Positions 34,089 to 44,813 of a stretch of 64,000 bases of DNA are shown piece after piece. The position numbers and the translations under genes were made by a program. The DNA is from Massospora cicadina (lineage: Eukaryota > Entomophthoromycota > Entomophthoromycetes > Entomophthorales > Entomophthoraceae). Where the stretch lies: contig JAKSZP010000166.1 of assembly GCA_022478985.1 (NCBI GenBank), forward strand, positions 62,001 through 126,000, written 5' to 3'. The notes under the pieces were generated by a model. The model worked only from the letters and a program-made list of their open reading frames with translations. It was not told the origin of the DNA and searched no databases. Position 1 is the first letter of the stretch. Each line of letters starts with the position of its first letter.

Positions 34089-34982
34089 TCAGCCACTTGA
34101 AATGTAGGAAGGGGTGCGAAGCTCATTGGCAGCCCGCCCTTCTTTAGTCACTGTTTTTGCAAGGTTGGTATAATGTATAGGTAAAGCGGAAAATGGGTAC
34201 TCAACCATGCAAGAGTATTCCTTCTTGCTGGGTTCTGTATTGGCTAGAACTAAGGGGACTTCATAATTGAGCAATGACAAGAACCCTTGCTTCATATTGA
34301 TAATGCCGTCATATTCAATCATAAACTGAGTACCTATAAGAATATCATAAGTGTTATCATCCAAAGCCACTGCGGGGGCTGATAGAATAAGCTTCCCAAT
34401 AAAAATGGGAAGGGACAAGTAAGCACCCAGTGTGCGGGTGTTATTAGGACCAGCGGTTCCAAAGTCTTGGTTGTACTCCAAGTCAGGTGCAAGTTTGATT
34501 TTTTTCATCAACTTGGAGGAGATTACGTTTACTGGGGAGCCTGTATCTCAAATAGCCATCACCCAAACTTTTTGGATAAATACTTCAACCTTCGTAAGTA
34601 TCCACCTAAAAGTGGGTGATAGCGCTAAGACCTCCTTAAGATGGAAATTGGAAGTCAATTTGCATGTGGTCTCAGTGTAATTTTCCTGGATGAACTGCAT
34701 GGTATGGCCATGCTGTACAGGGTGAATAAGGTGAGACAACACCTCATCTGCGTCGCTAGCAGTATCAATAACGATTGGCTCCCCTAGAACTTGGCTGAGA
34801 TACATCTCTTCAGGTATGGTGGCTTCATCCACTCCTCCAGCATTCAAGCGATCAGGGACTTCCACTTCAGCAGGTACTCCTACAATGTAATAACTGACCT
34901 CATCCGTACCTCCCTCAAAATCATCCCCTGGGGTATTAGTAATGCAAGGTAATGGTATAAGCTGGTTAGATGAGTCAGGCAC
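34089..34982 (-). pseudogene. Aspartic protease region of element E
   Basis: 34548-34982 gives the Gag-PR linker, acidic (GDDFEGGTDEVSYYIVGVP). The active site reads DTGSPVNVISSKLMKKIKLA at about 34492-34545 with D-T-G intact; one TGA lies directly before it. 34089-34511 continues with FGTAGPNNTRTLGAYLSLPI (flap region) and TYDILIGTQFMIEYDGIINM, matching the C-terminal 'ilG.dfl' box. The similarity of DTGSPVNVIS...FGTAGPN to D's NSGAPINIVS...YGTAGPN supports common descent. It would process Gag; nothing of RT follows. Confidence 0.82.
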
Positions 34983-35014
34983 ATGAGATTTGTCAGCAAT
35001 AGGTGTGCCTTTCC

Positions 35015-36281
35015 CTATGCAGACATTTCTTTTCCCTGCTCCTGTTCCTCGGCGTCAGCTTTCTTTTTCCAGCACACAGCCTCCTTGTGTCCAAACTTGT
35101 TGCAGTATTCACACCAAGGGCGTTCAGGACGTTTTGCTTTGAGGTTTTGCTCTTCAGGGCCCATTATCTGAAGGGGCTCCTTATTGTCTTCAATAGCTAA
35201 GGCCCGAGGCTTAGGCCTTGAATCCTCAATGGTTAAAACACGAGAACGAGATACTGCTCCATGGTGAACTTCAGGCTTATGGAAATCAGCGACATCTATT
35301 AACGCTTCCTTGATGTCTTGAACGGTATGGAAATAGTGTTTAACTGAGGTGATGTGCATCACTAACGGAGGGTAAGAAGCCACTCCAGTCAAAATGGCGG
35401 CTACAGCATCATCCAAAGTCAACATCTTTTGAGGTTAACAACGTCTGTGCTTCCATATAGAATCATTCTGCAAAGGTGACCACTGACTCTCCTTTTTGGA
35501 TACTCATACGCATAAAAGATTGCTTTTTCATACTTAAAGCCTGTTTTGAACTGAAAGTATTTATGAGAGCCTCTTTAACTTTAGGCCAGGTGCTAAGAGC
35601 ATCCATATGTGGGACCATCACCTCCTTAGCCATGAGGCCCAAACAGGAAAGGATATGTTTGGCCTTCTGACGATCAGTCGCCCCTTCCATAGCTGCTTCA
35701 TAAACATATAAAAATGAAGCAATGCTACCCTCGCCAAGGATAAACTTGTCTTTAAACGTTGGTCTGAATGAATTATAGTAATTCCCAGTAAGGGTATGAA
35801 TAGCTGGAGCTTCTGCTTCTGAGGTTTCAGAGTGGTAGCTTAACTGATCGAAGGTCCATCAAAGGCGTTTAAACTGATCATGCATGGCTTCAAGCCGGGT
35901 TTCCATTTTAGAGAGGGTCTCTAGGGACCCAGATTCACGTAGTCTCAGTCAAGCTTTGATCCCTGATTTATGAGTTTTAAGATCTTCCACTCAGTTCTCC
36001 ATTGTAGAGACTTGAAAACGAAGTTGTGACACCATTGAGCTTAGGTTTAATTGAGCAGTTTTCATGGCTTTCACGTGGTTCTTCAGCTCTTCTTTCATTT
36101 GTTTACACTCTTCATCATCACGAGAGTGGGAGCTGGGGCCTTGTACCACCTCCTTAATCTGTTCATACTTCCGCTCAACCTGCATTAGTTGACTAAATAC
36201 TTCCTTCAACATCACAGGGCTTTCCAGAGAAGCTTTTATCACTTTTGCTTTAATTTTGCATTCAGTTAGGCGACATACCAA
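35015..36281 (-). pseudogene. Gag of element E
   Basis: 35991-36281: coiled-coil-like N-terminal part (VFSQLMQVERKYEQIKEVVQ, then KQMKEELKNHVKAMK). 35463-35690: capsid piece (RQKAKHILSCLGLMAKEVMV, ALINTFSSKQALSMKKQSFM), typical of retrotransposon Gag. 35015-35425: ends with an intact CCHC zinc knuckle CEYCNKFGHKEAVCWKKK (about 35055-35110). The three parts are separated by a few stops, so the copy is only mildly decayed. Expected role: forms the particle and packages element RNA. Confidence 0.8.
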
Positions 36282-37185
36282 ATATTTGGTATTTTCAAAT
36301 GAAACTTTGAGAGCTAGCTCCTTTTCTAGCTAAACAACCATGGCCGCGAGGGTGGTGGTGGCGATAGATGGTTCAAGCAACAGATGACGTTCAAGCTCAT
36401 CAATACGAGAAAAGGCCTGAATTGACTGCCGCTCCACCACAGCCACATGCTGTTTATATTTCTCTTTGGGTGGAGTTGGGGGCTGAAAGGTCACGATGTG
36501 TATGCTCATTTTGCTTTTCCAAGTTCTTTAGCAAACTCCTCCACCAATGAGTGGGTGCTAGCGGAGGATGCGTTCAGTTCATCCTGGAATATCTTCATAG
36601 CCTCCTCGACATATTTTATAATCCCAGTGTCCATAGTAGTAAGTCAGTCATGCAGCTGTATGATGAAGTTGCGATTAGCTTCCACACCAGATCTAACTGC
36701 TCCAAGATGTTTGGAGGTCATTTGATACAGCTTATCATAGGCTAAATTCAGAGCTGCATGGGTATCTAGGTTTTGATGAAGCTCTTCATGATGGCCAGCT
36801 AAGAGATGCATCATATGGACCAAGGCAGGGTGAGCAAACTTGCATACGTAGGTGGTCGCATTGTAAGCTGACCATAGGTCTCTGGGAGGACACTAGTCTC
36901 ATAGAGAAACAAGTGGCGTTCCTCTACCAATGACACTTGTTCACGAGATGCAACGTCGCCAGGGTTAAGGATGCCATGAGTAAGGTATCTCACAGCTCAG
37001 TGGCTGTCCAAGTGATGCAATGAGACTCAGGTATTAATATGTGCTCAAATGGTTCTTCTTCAAATATCAAAGCAGTAGGGATGTCCATTCGATCATCATC
37101 TTCAGTCCCTTCTCCAATTGCACCCAATCGGGTGACACTCTCCATTTTTTTGTTAATACTTATTGAAGTATTCAGGGGGTTCGCC
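36282..37185 (-). pseudogene. Upstream reading frame of element E (5' part of Gag or leader)
   Basis: The minus strand from about 37150 (ATG of MESVTRLGAIGEGTEDDDRM) runs to 36990, then 36811-36993 (TYGQLTMRPPTYASLLTLPW) and broken helix-prone sequence to 36282. Element D has a similar charged leader after its PBS. Domain identity unknown; probably the Gag N-terminus. Confidence 0.5.
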
Positions 37186-37191
37186 CCCTGT

Positions 37192-37205
37192 AGTGAGCAC
37201 CAGTT
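37192..37205 (-). promoter_or_regulatory. Primer-binding site of element E
   Basis: Minus strand after the LTR end GGATCCCACA reads AACTGGTGCTCACTACAGGG, the same site as in D and nearly the same as in F. Confidence 0.65.
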
Positions 37206-38150
37206 TGTGGGATCCACCAACGAAAAGCCACAAATAATTTGTTTAAAGTGAGAATTTTACTTTATAATAAAAGTAATAAATAGCGCTTTGTTAAAGTTTT
37301 TTAAGTCTTTATTGTTTAAGCAGGGCAAACCCAAGAAAGGTTCTTTTCTTGATACTAGTTTTTCCTATTTAAACTAATTCGGATTTTGAGACCATGGGTA
37401 TTTGAGGCAAAAGTATATAAAGCTGAGTCATCTAAATTAGAAAATATAGGCTTTTGGCCTATCAGATCAAAGATAAATATTTTGAGGAAAAACTGACCCA
37501 TGTGGTAATGATTTGATGAATTGTATCCAATTACCAGCGAGTAAAATCTTCTCACCTCAGCGGTGGTCAGACTTGTGTGGTAATGATTGGTTAATTTTTA
37601 CCCTATCATCAATGGGTAAAATCTTCTCACCTCAGCGGTGGTCAGACTTGTGTGGTAATGATTGGTTAATTTTTACCCTATCATCAATGGGTAAAATCTT
37701 CTCACCTTAGGAGGGTTCAGATCTGAATGGTAATGAATGGTTAATTAGCACCCAATCACCAATGAGTAAAATCTTCATAACTCGGTGGTGGTCAGACTCA
37801 TGTGGTAATGATTGGTTAATTTGTACTTAATCATCAATGGGTAAAATCTTCTAACCTCAGCGGTGGTCAGACTCGTGTGGTGACAAACGCCCAAAATTCA
37901 GCCAAAAAGTCAGAGTAATCAAATTATTAGTATTACCTTTTTAAGCCATTTTATGTTATAAACCATATGTTTCTGATAGTTAAGATTCCACTGAGAATCC
38001 GCCAAAGTCTTTTCGCCGTTGGTACTCATATCATTGATAACCACATTATTATTTGATGATTGGTCAGGAGATGGGCCAATAATGGTAGCAGATTTGGGAG
38101 CACTATTACTCCAACATTCTTTCAAAAATCGAGAAGGAGAATGTCTGACA
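37206..38150 (-). repeat. 5' LTR of element E (945 bp)
   Basis: Pairs with 33236-34032. It is 148 bp longer, accounted for by two additional 75-bp tandem units. Minus strand starts TGTCAGACATTCTCC. Confidence 0.88.
37499..37873. repeat. 75-bp tandem repeat, five units, in 5' LTR of E
   Basis: Units start at 37499, 37574, 37649, 37724 and 37799, spaced exactly 75 bp; a partial sixth starts at 37874. Units 2 and 3 are almost identical, suggesting a recent duplication. Confidence 0.87.
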
Positions 38151-38155
38151 AGAAC

Positions 38156-38614
38156 CATCAGCCACTTACACAAAACCATTAGATCTATTGATTTGAACAA
38201 AAAGCACCAAACATTCAGCAAATCAAAATTTAACTATCTGATCAATCAAATATCACCAAACTGATAATTAAAACATCACTAAATTTAAAAATCATTTTGT
38301 ATATATTTGTTGGGACCATCTAGTACTAAAAAAAATTATGTATATATTTGTGTGACATATTCTATTCTAAACTACTGAACCACTTTCAACCAAAATTGAC
38401 ACAGACATTTTATAAATTATGGGAAATTACTTAAAAAGTATTTTAAAATAATAATAGAAAAATTCCAAGAGTAAATTTTATAAAAATGAATGGACAATTA
38501 ATAGTCAGGATAACATACCATATGGTTTAAGCGCTTATATTGAATTTGATTGAAAAATACTCAAAATGCAGAACTTAAAATTTTATAATCCAAAGAAAAA
38601 CCAAAGTAGACTCA
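38156..38614. other. AT-rich spacer between E and S1
   Basis: No coding potential. It contains micro-insertion 3 (38311-38338) and, at 38596-38614, the left target duplication of S1. Confidence 0.5.
38311..38338 (+). mobile_element. 28-bp tailed micro-insertion 3
   Basis: TGGGACCATCTAGTACTAAA plus A tail between 13-bp direct repeats TGTATATATTTGT (38298-38310 and 38339-38351). Same 3' terminus as insertions 1 and 2. The flanks are AT-rich, so this duplication is weaker evidence than the other two. Confidence 0.68.
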
Positions 38615-40545
38615 AATTTTTTTCCGCTTGATCTCAATTAAAACTGCATATTATTAATAAAAGAGTTTAGTATCCCACTGCCATCTGGCCATGCCCATTT
38701 TCCAAAAAGTGACCATGGATCTGCCACCTGCTGCTCCAATGTGGGGTATCAGTGCTCCACCGCTTAGCGTTTTCCACCCTGTGGGCAAACACTTTCTAAT
38801 GGGGTCTAATAGTCCACCATCTTCTACAGGCCATTTTGTCCCCCATGGGACTTAGCGCTCCACCTGGCGTGCATCCACCCTTCTCACCCCCATCCTCTCA
38901 CCCTCCCACATTTAAACATCTAATTTTACCTAAGAGTCAACTATGGGCGTTTGTTCCCATATTCTGACAGGGCAATTATCAAAGTAGCCACAGCTGCAAT
39001 TGCACTGGTTGGCTTTATCAATTTCCACCCATTTTAAGGCTATTTCCATATTGGCTTCCAAACAATGGAGTATGCTGCATCAGCGTCTTTTAATTTCCTA
39101 TTTTACAAAATACTTTATCCCTACCATCTGAACTCGCCTTTCTTCTGACACCACATTGGCAGTGTTCTATGCATCCCTCCCATCTCACCTACCACCCCAG
39201 CTGTTATATGACCAGGTGATGGCGGGGATTCTGGCTTATGGGACACAGCCCAACCTTGTCTTCGCTGTTCCTTCTGACGCAGAGTGTCTTGCTGCACCTC
39301 AGTCCACTGCCACCATAATCCCATACCACCCGCTATAGCCCAAAAGATCCCCCCATGCCCATTTTGCCACAGCATCTGAGTATTTCCTTTTTGGGATCAG
39401 GTGGATAATGGTCACCAAATTTTTCCCCTCTGTTTCAGACTCAAACATTTCAAAAAATCCTGCCCTCAAGCCACTTCCTATGGGGTGGCCTCTGAGCCAT
39501 ATTCAGCGGATTCCAGAAGGGGCGTTTTGTTTTCCCCTCCTGCTCAACGTTCTTGTTTGATGGGCCAGAGTGGTAAAAGTGACCTCCATCAAACCCACCA
39601 ACACTATCCCACCCAATTTTACCCACATAATCAGAAACAGTCCTGGAACACCATTTGAACCCAATAAGCCCATTCATATTATGCACACCCAAATTCTACA
39701 GCCACTATTCCTGTGAACCAAAATCATGGAAATTATTGGCTGGGACAGATGAATCAGGGAACGTTGTCACGAATGAGAACTCTGGTTTACCTCTCAGCCT
39801 ACTCAATTGTGTTTTGCTAAATTCTACAATTCTGATTTTGACAAAACCCCATCCCTTAAGCGATTCACTCCAGAACCCAATGCCATCTCCTACCAAAGTG
39901 ACCAACAGCTCGCCTTAGCAGCGGTGTCCTCACCCCATTGTCCAATCCTATGCAAAGCGGTGGCCCAATCCATTTCTCAATTCCACCAAGGGCTGAGCAC
40001 ATTCAATTTCCCATTTTGACTTTCCAAAGCATCACAGGAGGAAATAACCAAATTGGCCACTGAAGCCATTGATGCAGTCGTGCATGTGGCCCAATTAGCA
40101 GATTTTACCCATCTGAAAAAGTCACCCAACAAAGTCTCACCAAATTACCCATCTTCCCAAAGCCCACATTCAAGCTGAACACCAAGTAGCAGAATTTGTT
40201 GAAGCTATCTACCAAGCTGATCTTGAGGAAGGTAACAAATATTTTATCCACATTCACCCCCACCACACTAATGCCCCACACCCTGGATCTCCTTTTTGTC
40301 CAATTTTACAACAAATATGGTGATGCTGACCAGCTGAATATGTCTGAAGAAATGCCACCTGACCCCCCTCACCCTCTGCCATAGTGGTTACCAGTATTCC
40401 ACTCCCCAACTGGGTGGAGCTTTTTTGGTTTTTATTTTGGGTGGTTTTTAGTTTTTGTCAGTTCAATTATTTCATTCAGATTTTTTTGCTCATTGAGCAT
40501 TAATAAAGTCCGTCCCCTGGTTGCTTAGCCTTGGTTAAATAAGTA
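38615..40545 (+). mobile_element. S1: ~1.9-kb ORF1-only retroposon
   Basis: Flanked by near-perfect 19-bp repeats (AAAAACCAAAGTA then GACTCA or AACACA; 38596-38614 and 40546-40564, two mismatches). The 5' region shares CCATCTGGCCATGCCC and CTTAGCGTTTTCC with S3. The 3' end AAAGTCCGTCCCCTGGTTGC..TTAAATAAGTAAAA matches the LINE tail. Contains one ORF1-like coding region and no endonuclease or RT. Confidence 0.82.
38930..40383 (+). pseudogene. S1 ORF1-like RNA-binding protein, broken
   Basis: RRM-like part (38940-39120): YGRLFPYSDRAII, VGFINFHPF, GYFHIGFQTMEYAASASF. Second part (39139-39338): LPSHLPPQLLYDQVMAGILA and YGTQPNLVFAVPSDAE. Zinc knuckle at 39403-39475 reads GHQIFPLCFRLKHFKKSCPQ, where the first Cys has become Phe. 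The remainder (to 40383) has helix-prone segments (QLALAAVSSPHCPILCKAVA, QSISQFHQGLSTFNF) and ends before the 3' tail. The same blocks recur in S2-S4. The order RRM-CCHC matches LINE ORF1. Confidence 0.68.
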
Positions 40546-40564
40546 AAAAACCAAAGTAAACACA

Positions 40565-42223
40565 GATAGGAAATAATGTAAGATAATTTTGAGACTATGT
40601 TAGCTCATCATTTTATTTTATTTTCTCTTTTTAAACTACTGTTTGCAATATTTTTTTTAGTTATCTATATATAAAAAATAAATGCTTATATATGAGTATA
40701 GATTTTTAGAATTATATAATATTGTATGAAATTTGTCTTTTTAAAATTTGAAATGTTTTTCTTTAGCATTAAATGTATTTATTGTTTCATGCACTGTCTG
40801 AGTATGGTCACTGTTTAACTATTTGAAATTAATCTTTAAAAATTAAAGCATTGCCTAAGCATAGCCATTGACAAATTAGTTTGATATAATCATATGTACA
40901 TACATACTTTTCTATTTTATATATATACAAGTGCGTGTACCTGACGTTGCTCAGATTTATTTATCATCTTGCACTGAGCCTAAAGGCTGTTCCAACACCA
41001 CAATTAAGCCACTCAGACTAACAGCTTTGTTGTTTCCCTTGTGGATGGTGAGCTGGTTATCCAAAATTTACTTAATATTTTCTTAATAATCTATAATTAA
41101 CTACTTAAAACTCTATCTGATTTTTATCTAATTTTAGGTTGAAAAAGTTGGTGAATTATTTGATAATATTCACATATTCATACATTTGTCCAAATAAATT
41201 GACCATATCAGACTCATTTGTTTCAGGTAAGCAATTTGGTAAATTTTTAAAAAATATTCGCCAATCCTCACCCACTCACCTAAATAGATCAAGCTCATCA
41301 GAAATGTTAGTTTCAGATCTGATTATAACTGCCATTTCTCACCAAAATCACCTAAAAAGATTGAACCTATCAGACATAAAGTAAACAGTTGCATTCAGTC
41401 AGTACGTCAGTCAGTCATTCAGTGAATGTGTCATATTAAGTAGATATATATATCACAGATAGATTGTGGAAGTACCTGACATTGCTTAAGTAAATAATCA
41501 AATGCTTCAAGATAAGTTTTTTTGGATTTTATATCATATATATACCAATAAAACCGCTTAGCTAAAACCATCAATTATACCATATCAACCAATCACCAAC
41601 TATTTGATAAACCTAAACTAAACTTAATGAACCAATCAAAAACCACCAACAATTAACCAAAACCAAACAAACTTATAAATTCAACCAATCTCAACCCTTA
41701 CTAAAAACATTAAGCTTATCAATTAACCTAAAACCACCAAATAATTGGCAAACTCATTTTACTATTAAATCAGACAAATATCTAACTGCTCAACCATATG
41801 ATATACTGATTATATCTACAATATATAAATCTTTTCAGATCTTATATATAGAACTTTATATATACTACTCTGAAAATTGTTGTATTAATTCAGAAAACTT
41901 TGTGGGCGTGCAAGCAACAAATCATCAAAATTATAACACAATTAGAAAATGGTATAGGAACACATATGTTACATATGAAGGATCGAATAAAAAAATTAAT
42001 TTTGATGAATAGCAGCTCCCTCTTTTGGGTTGGGCACCACTAGTGCTAAAAGAGAAACATTACATTTAATTGCAATCTTTAACTCACAATATTGTTTATC
42101 CTAAAATTCTTCATTTTTCAACACAATTCATGGAATAATTTGCTGATGTAATTTTTATTTAATAAGGTTGGATGACGATACAATAACCCACCATAATTTT
42201 TTAGTTTCTATAAATTTTTTTCT
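40565..42223. other. AT-rich spacer between S1 and S2
   Basis: No gene. Weak internal repeats: GCACTGTCTGAGTATGG (40792) and GCATTGCCTAAGCATAG (40849); ACCTGACGTTGCTC (40938) and ACCTGACATTGCTT (41475). A GTCAG-rich run lies at 41396-41425. 41215-41260 (TTTCAGGTAAGCAATTTGG) resembles 62527-62570. A diverged copy of the micro-insertion tail lies at 42008-42052. Confidence 0.4.
42008..42052 (+). repeat. Diverged relative of the micro-insertion tail
   Basis: GATGAATAGCAGCTCCCTC, then TTTTGGGTTGGGCACCACTA and GTGCTAAAA, aligns along its length with micro-insertion 1 (GATGAAATTCCTCCCTCAGG...). No target duplication found. It may be an older or longer member that shows what lies 5' of the truncated copies. 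Confidence 0.45.
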
Positions 42224-42479
42224 TTTTTTATTTTATATTTATTTGAGTACACTGACCAGAGGATGGATATTACCAATACTTATTGAGCAAAAGAACCTCT
42301 GAGTAAACAAATGGAACAATAAAAATAAGGCAAAATCTTCAACCAGGTGTGGAGTAGAATACCGCTAACCCACCATGGCAGAGGGTGAGGGGGCAGGCAA
42401 ATCTTTTACAGGCATATTGTTTATGACAGAATCATTATGGTTGTAGAAGCGGAAAAAAGCAGAGAGCTAGGGCGTTGGG

Positions 42480-44600
42480 GCATCAGCGTGGTGGGGTAGA
42501 TGGCGGTGAGAAAATGATTTCTCTTCTTCAAGATCAGCTTGGAAGACAGCTTCAACCAATTCTTCAAGATAGTGCTTATATTTAAGGTGGGCATTGGGGA
42601 GTTATGCTTAATTGGTTATATTGTGCTGACTGGTTTTAGAAAATGAGTCAAAATATGCTAGTTTTGCAACATGCATGACAAGCGTCTTCAGCATCAACAT
42701 ACAATTTGGGAATTTCATACTTTGCTGCTTTGGGGGAATAATGGGGAAGACAAGTGTGATCAGCCCTTCATGGAATTGAGCCACTGATTGGGCCGCTGCT
42801 TTGCGGAGGTTGGGCAATGGGGTGTGTCAGAATTCACACTGAATCTAATAATAAATTGAGTAGGTCCTTTGAAGCTCACTTAAGGTGGTGGACAGTCTTG
42901 GATTTTGCACTGAAAACCAATATAAAAATAATTTATTTCTTAACCTTTATTAGAGATTCAGAGGCCCAAATAAATACCCTAATGTTAGAACTTGACCAGT
43001 TGGTGATAATTCAGAGGTTTCCACAGGCTGAATATAATAATCGTTGGATTTTGCACTTAAATCCAAATATAAATAAGCCAAATGAACTTCAAAGAGTATA
43101 TAATACTGCAAGGAAAGTTACTTTATTATGGAAATATTTAGTACTATTTATAGTATTTTTGAGGTATAATAGATGAAGGTTAAATAAAGCATTAAGGTTA
43201 AATATTTAGATTAAGGATCAGATAGATCAGGATAGTCATGAATAATTCAAATCATGCATCAAGCTTGCTTAAGCCCATCATTGGATTACTTGGAGAGTAA
43301 TTTAGATCCATTAACAGATTCATAGTTAACAAGTCCAGTGTGATTGATGTGAATTGTTTGTTGCTTAATATAATAATCTTAGACCTAATATGATATAGCT
43401 CTAATAGTATAGTTAGTTATTAAAGATTTTTGTATTAGCTATAACTAAATAATCAACACCTAGTTGATTCTTCACCCTTAATAGGGAAATCCCAACAGGG
43501 TGAGGCTAGCGCTGCTATGGTGTTCTGATGGTCACTTTGGTAGGGGATGGAATTGGGTTTAGGAAGTAATTGTTTGTGGGATAGGGTTTAGTTAAAATCA
43601 TAATTGTAAATTCTCCCATTTGTAATCCATCAGGCTGCAAGGTTCACTTGTTTTCTTATTTGTGATAACTTTACCTGATTCATCAACCTCAGCCAATAGT
43701 TCTCAAAGATTCTGATTCATGAGAATTTTGCATGTAAAATTGGGGTGGCTAGTTCACAAATGGGGTTCTTGGGTGTGAATTGTGGTCCAAGTCTGACTCT
43801 GATTGTTGGAGCTGAATTTGGGTGGGTTAATGTGGATGGATGGCCTGGTGGGGCCAATTTCCCACTCTAGCCCATTGAGCAAGAATGTTAAGTGGGAAAG
43901 GGACAAAAAAGCGCACTATTCAGAATCCGCTGAAGTGGATCATAATGCAGCAGAGAAAGTTGCTTGGGGAGGATTTTTTTTTAAATGGTCAAAAACCAAA
44001 ACAGAAGGGATAAATTTGGAAACCATTATCCACATGAGCTTAAAATAAATGCTCAGGTCCGCTGCAATATGAGCATGGGAGATTTTTTTGGGATAAGGAA
44101 GGGTCTTGTGGGATTATGGTGGCAGTGGCGTGAGGGGCAGCAAGCGCTCTGCACCAGAGATAACAGTGAAGATGAGGTCGGGTTGAGTCCCATAAGCCAA
44201 AAGCTTTACCATCAATTGTTCATATAAAATTTTGGGTGGAAGGTGGGAAGAGAAGGACGCAAAGGACACCATCAGTGTGTTTTCTGAAGGGAGTTGGGTA
44301 CAGTTATTAGGAATGGGAGTGTTTTTGTATATAAAGGGAGTCAAAGCTGCTGTTGCAGCATCCTCCTCTGCCTGGAAGCCTATGCAAAATTAGCCCCTTT
44401 GATGGGCAGAAAACTAATAAAACCAGTCGAAGCAAATGCAGCGTTAGCCAGTTTGTTTATTTCTTTGTCAGCATGTGAATTAACGCCATTGGTTGACATA
44501 AAGTCAAAATCAAATTATGGAATGAGGGAGGGTGAGAGGATGGAGGCAAGAAGGGTGGATGTGCACAAGTTGGAGCGCTAAGTCCCATTGGGGGAACAAA
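42480..44600 (-). pseudogene. S2 ORF1-like protein, broken
   Basis: 44114-44344 on the minus strand reads NTLMVSFASFSSHLPPKILY and LLAYGTQPDLIFTVISGAER, clearly homologous to S1 and S3. The zinc knuckle (about 43965-44030) has lost its first Cys and its His. 42608-42817 reads LRKAAAQSVAQFHEGLITLV, the helical C-terminal block. The solo LTR lies between these parts. Confidence 0.6.
42825..43497. repeat. Solo LTR (673 bp) inside S2
   Basis: Plus strand starts TGTCAGAATTCACACTG and ends GGGAAATCCCAACA. Perfect 5-bp duplication GGGTG at 42820-42824 and 43498-43502. S1 and S3 are continuous across this point. The minus-strand start TGTTGGGATTT resembles the LTR start of element D, so it may be a relative in minus orientation. 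The open stretch 42817-43176 inside it is not a gene. Confidence 0.8.
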
Positions 44601-44813
44601 AAGGCCAGTAGAGGTTGATGGTCTATTAAAACCTGTGTGAACACCTTTACCCACAGGGTGGAAAATGCTAGGCGGTGGAACACTTCTACCCCACACCTGA
44701 GCGGCAGGTGGCAAATCTGAGGACATCAACAGGAAAATGAATGTAGTCAGATGGTGGTGGTAATTTAAACGTTTTTATAAAATTTGCTCAGAAGTGAGAT
44801 TATTTTTTATTTT

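Larger units (their letters stand above)
33236..38150 (-). mobile_element. Element E: Gag-protease LTR retroelement lacking RT and integrase
   Basis: A 4.9-kb minus-strand LTR element with perfect 5-bp target duplication AGAAC (33231-33235 and 38151-38155). LTRs at 33236-34032 and 37206-38150 both start TGTGGGATCCACCAACG on the plus strand. Between them are only PBS, Gag (with zinc knuckle), protease and a polypurine tract. The protease tail ends at about 34089, some 57 bp from the LTR, so there is no room for RT, RNase H or integrase. It must have depended on proteins supplied in trans. The PBS is shared with D and F. Confidence 0.88.
42235..44802 (-). mobile_element. S2: ORF1-only retroposon, minus strand, interrupted by a solo LTR
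   Basis: Reverse-strand copy of the S family. Its 5' region reads CACCACCATCTGAC and GTGTTCCACCGCCTAGC from about 44755 downward. Its 3' tail reads ATCCATCCTCTGGTCAGTGTAC then AAATAAATATAAA at 42235-42275. Without the 673-bp LTR and its duplication it is about 1.89 kb, like S1, S3 and S4. A low-complexity repeat TTTTTTATTTT at both ends (42224-42234, 44803-44813) may be the target duplication. Confidence 0.78.

Noticed and set aside
41396..41425. GTCAG-rich run that might be a microsatellite or an array
   Set aside because: Only a few imperfect units. No CRISPR-like spacing anywhere in the window, and a eukaryotic context makes CRISPR implausible.
42817..43176. 119-codon open frame on the plus strand
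   Set aside because: It lies in the solo LTR inserted in S2; composition is that of AT-rich non-coding DNA.
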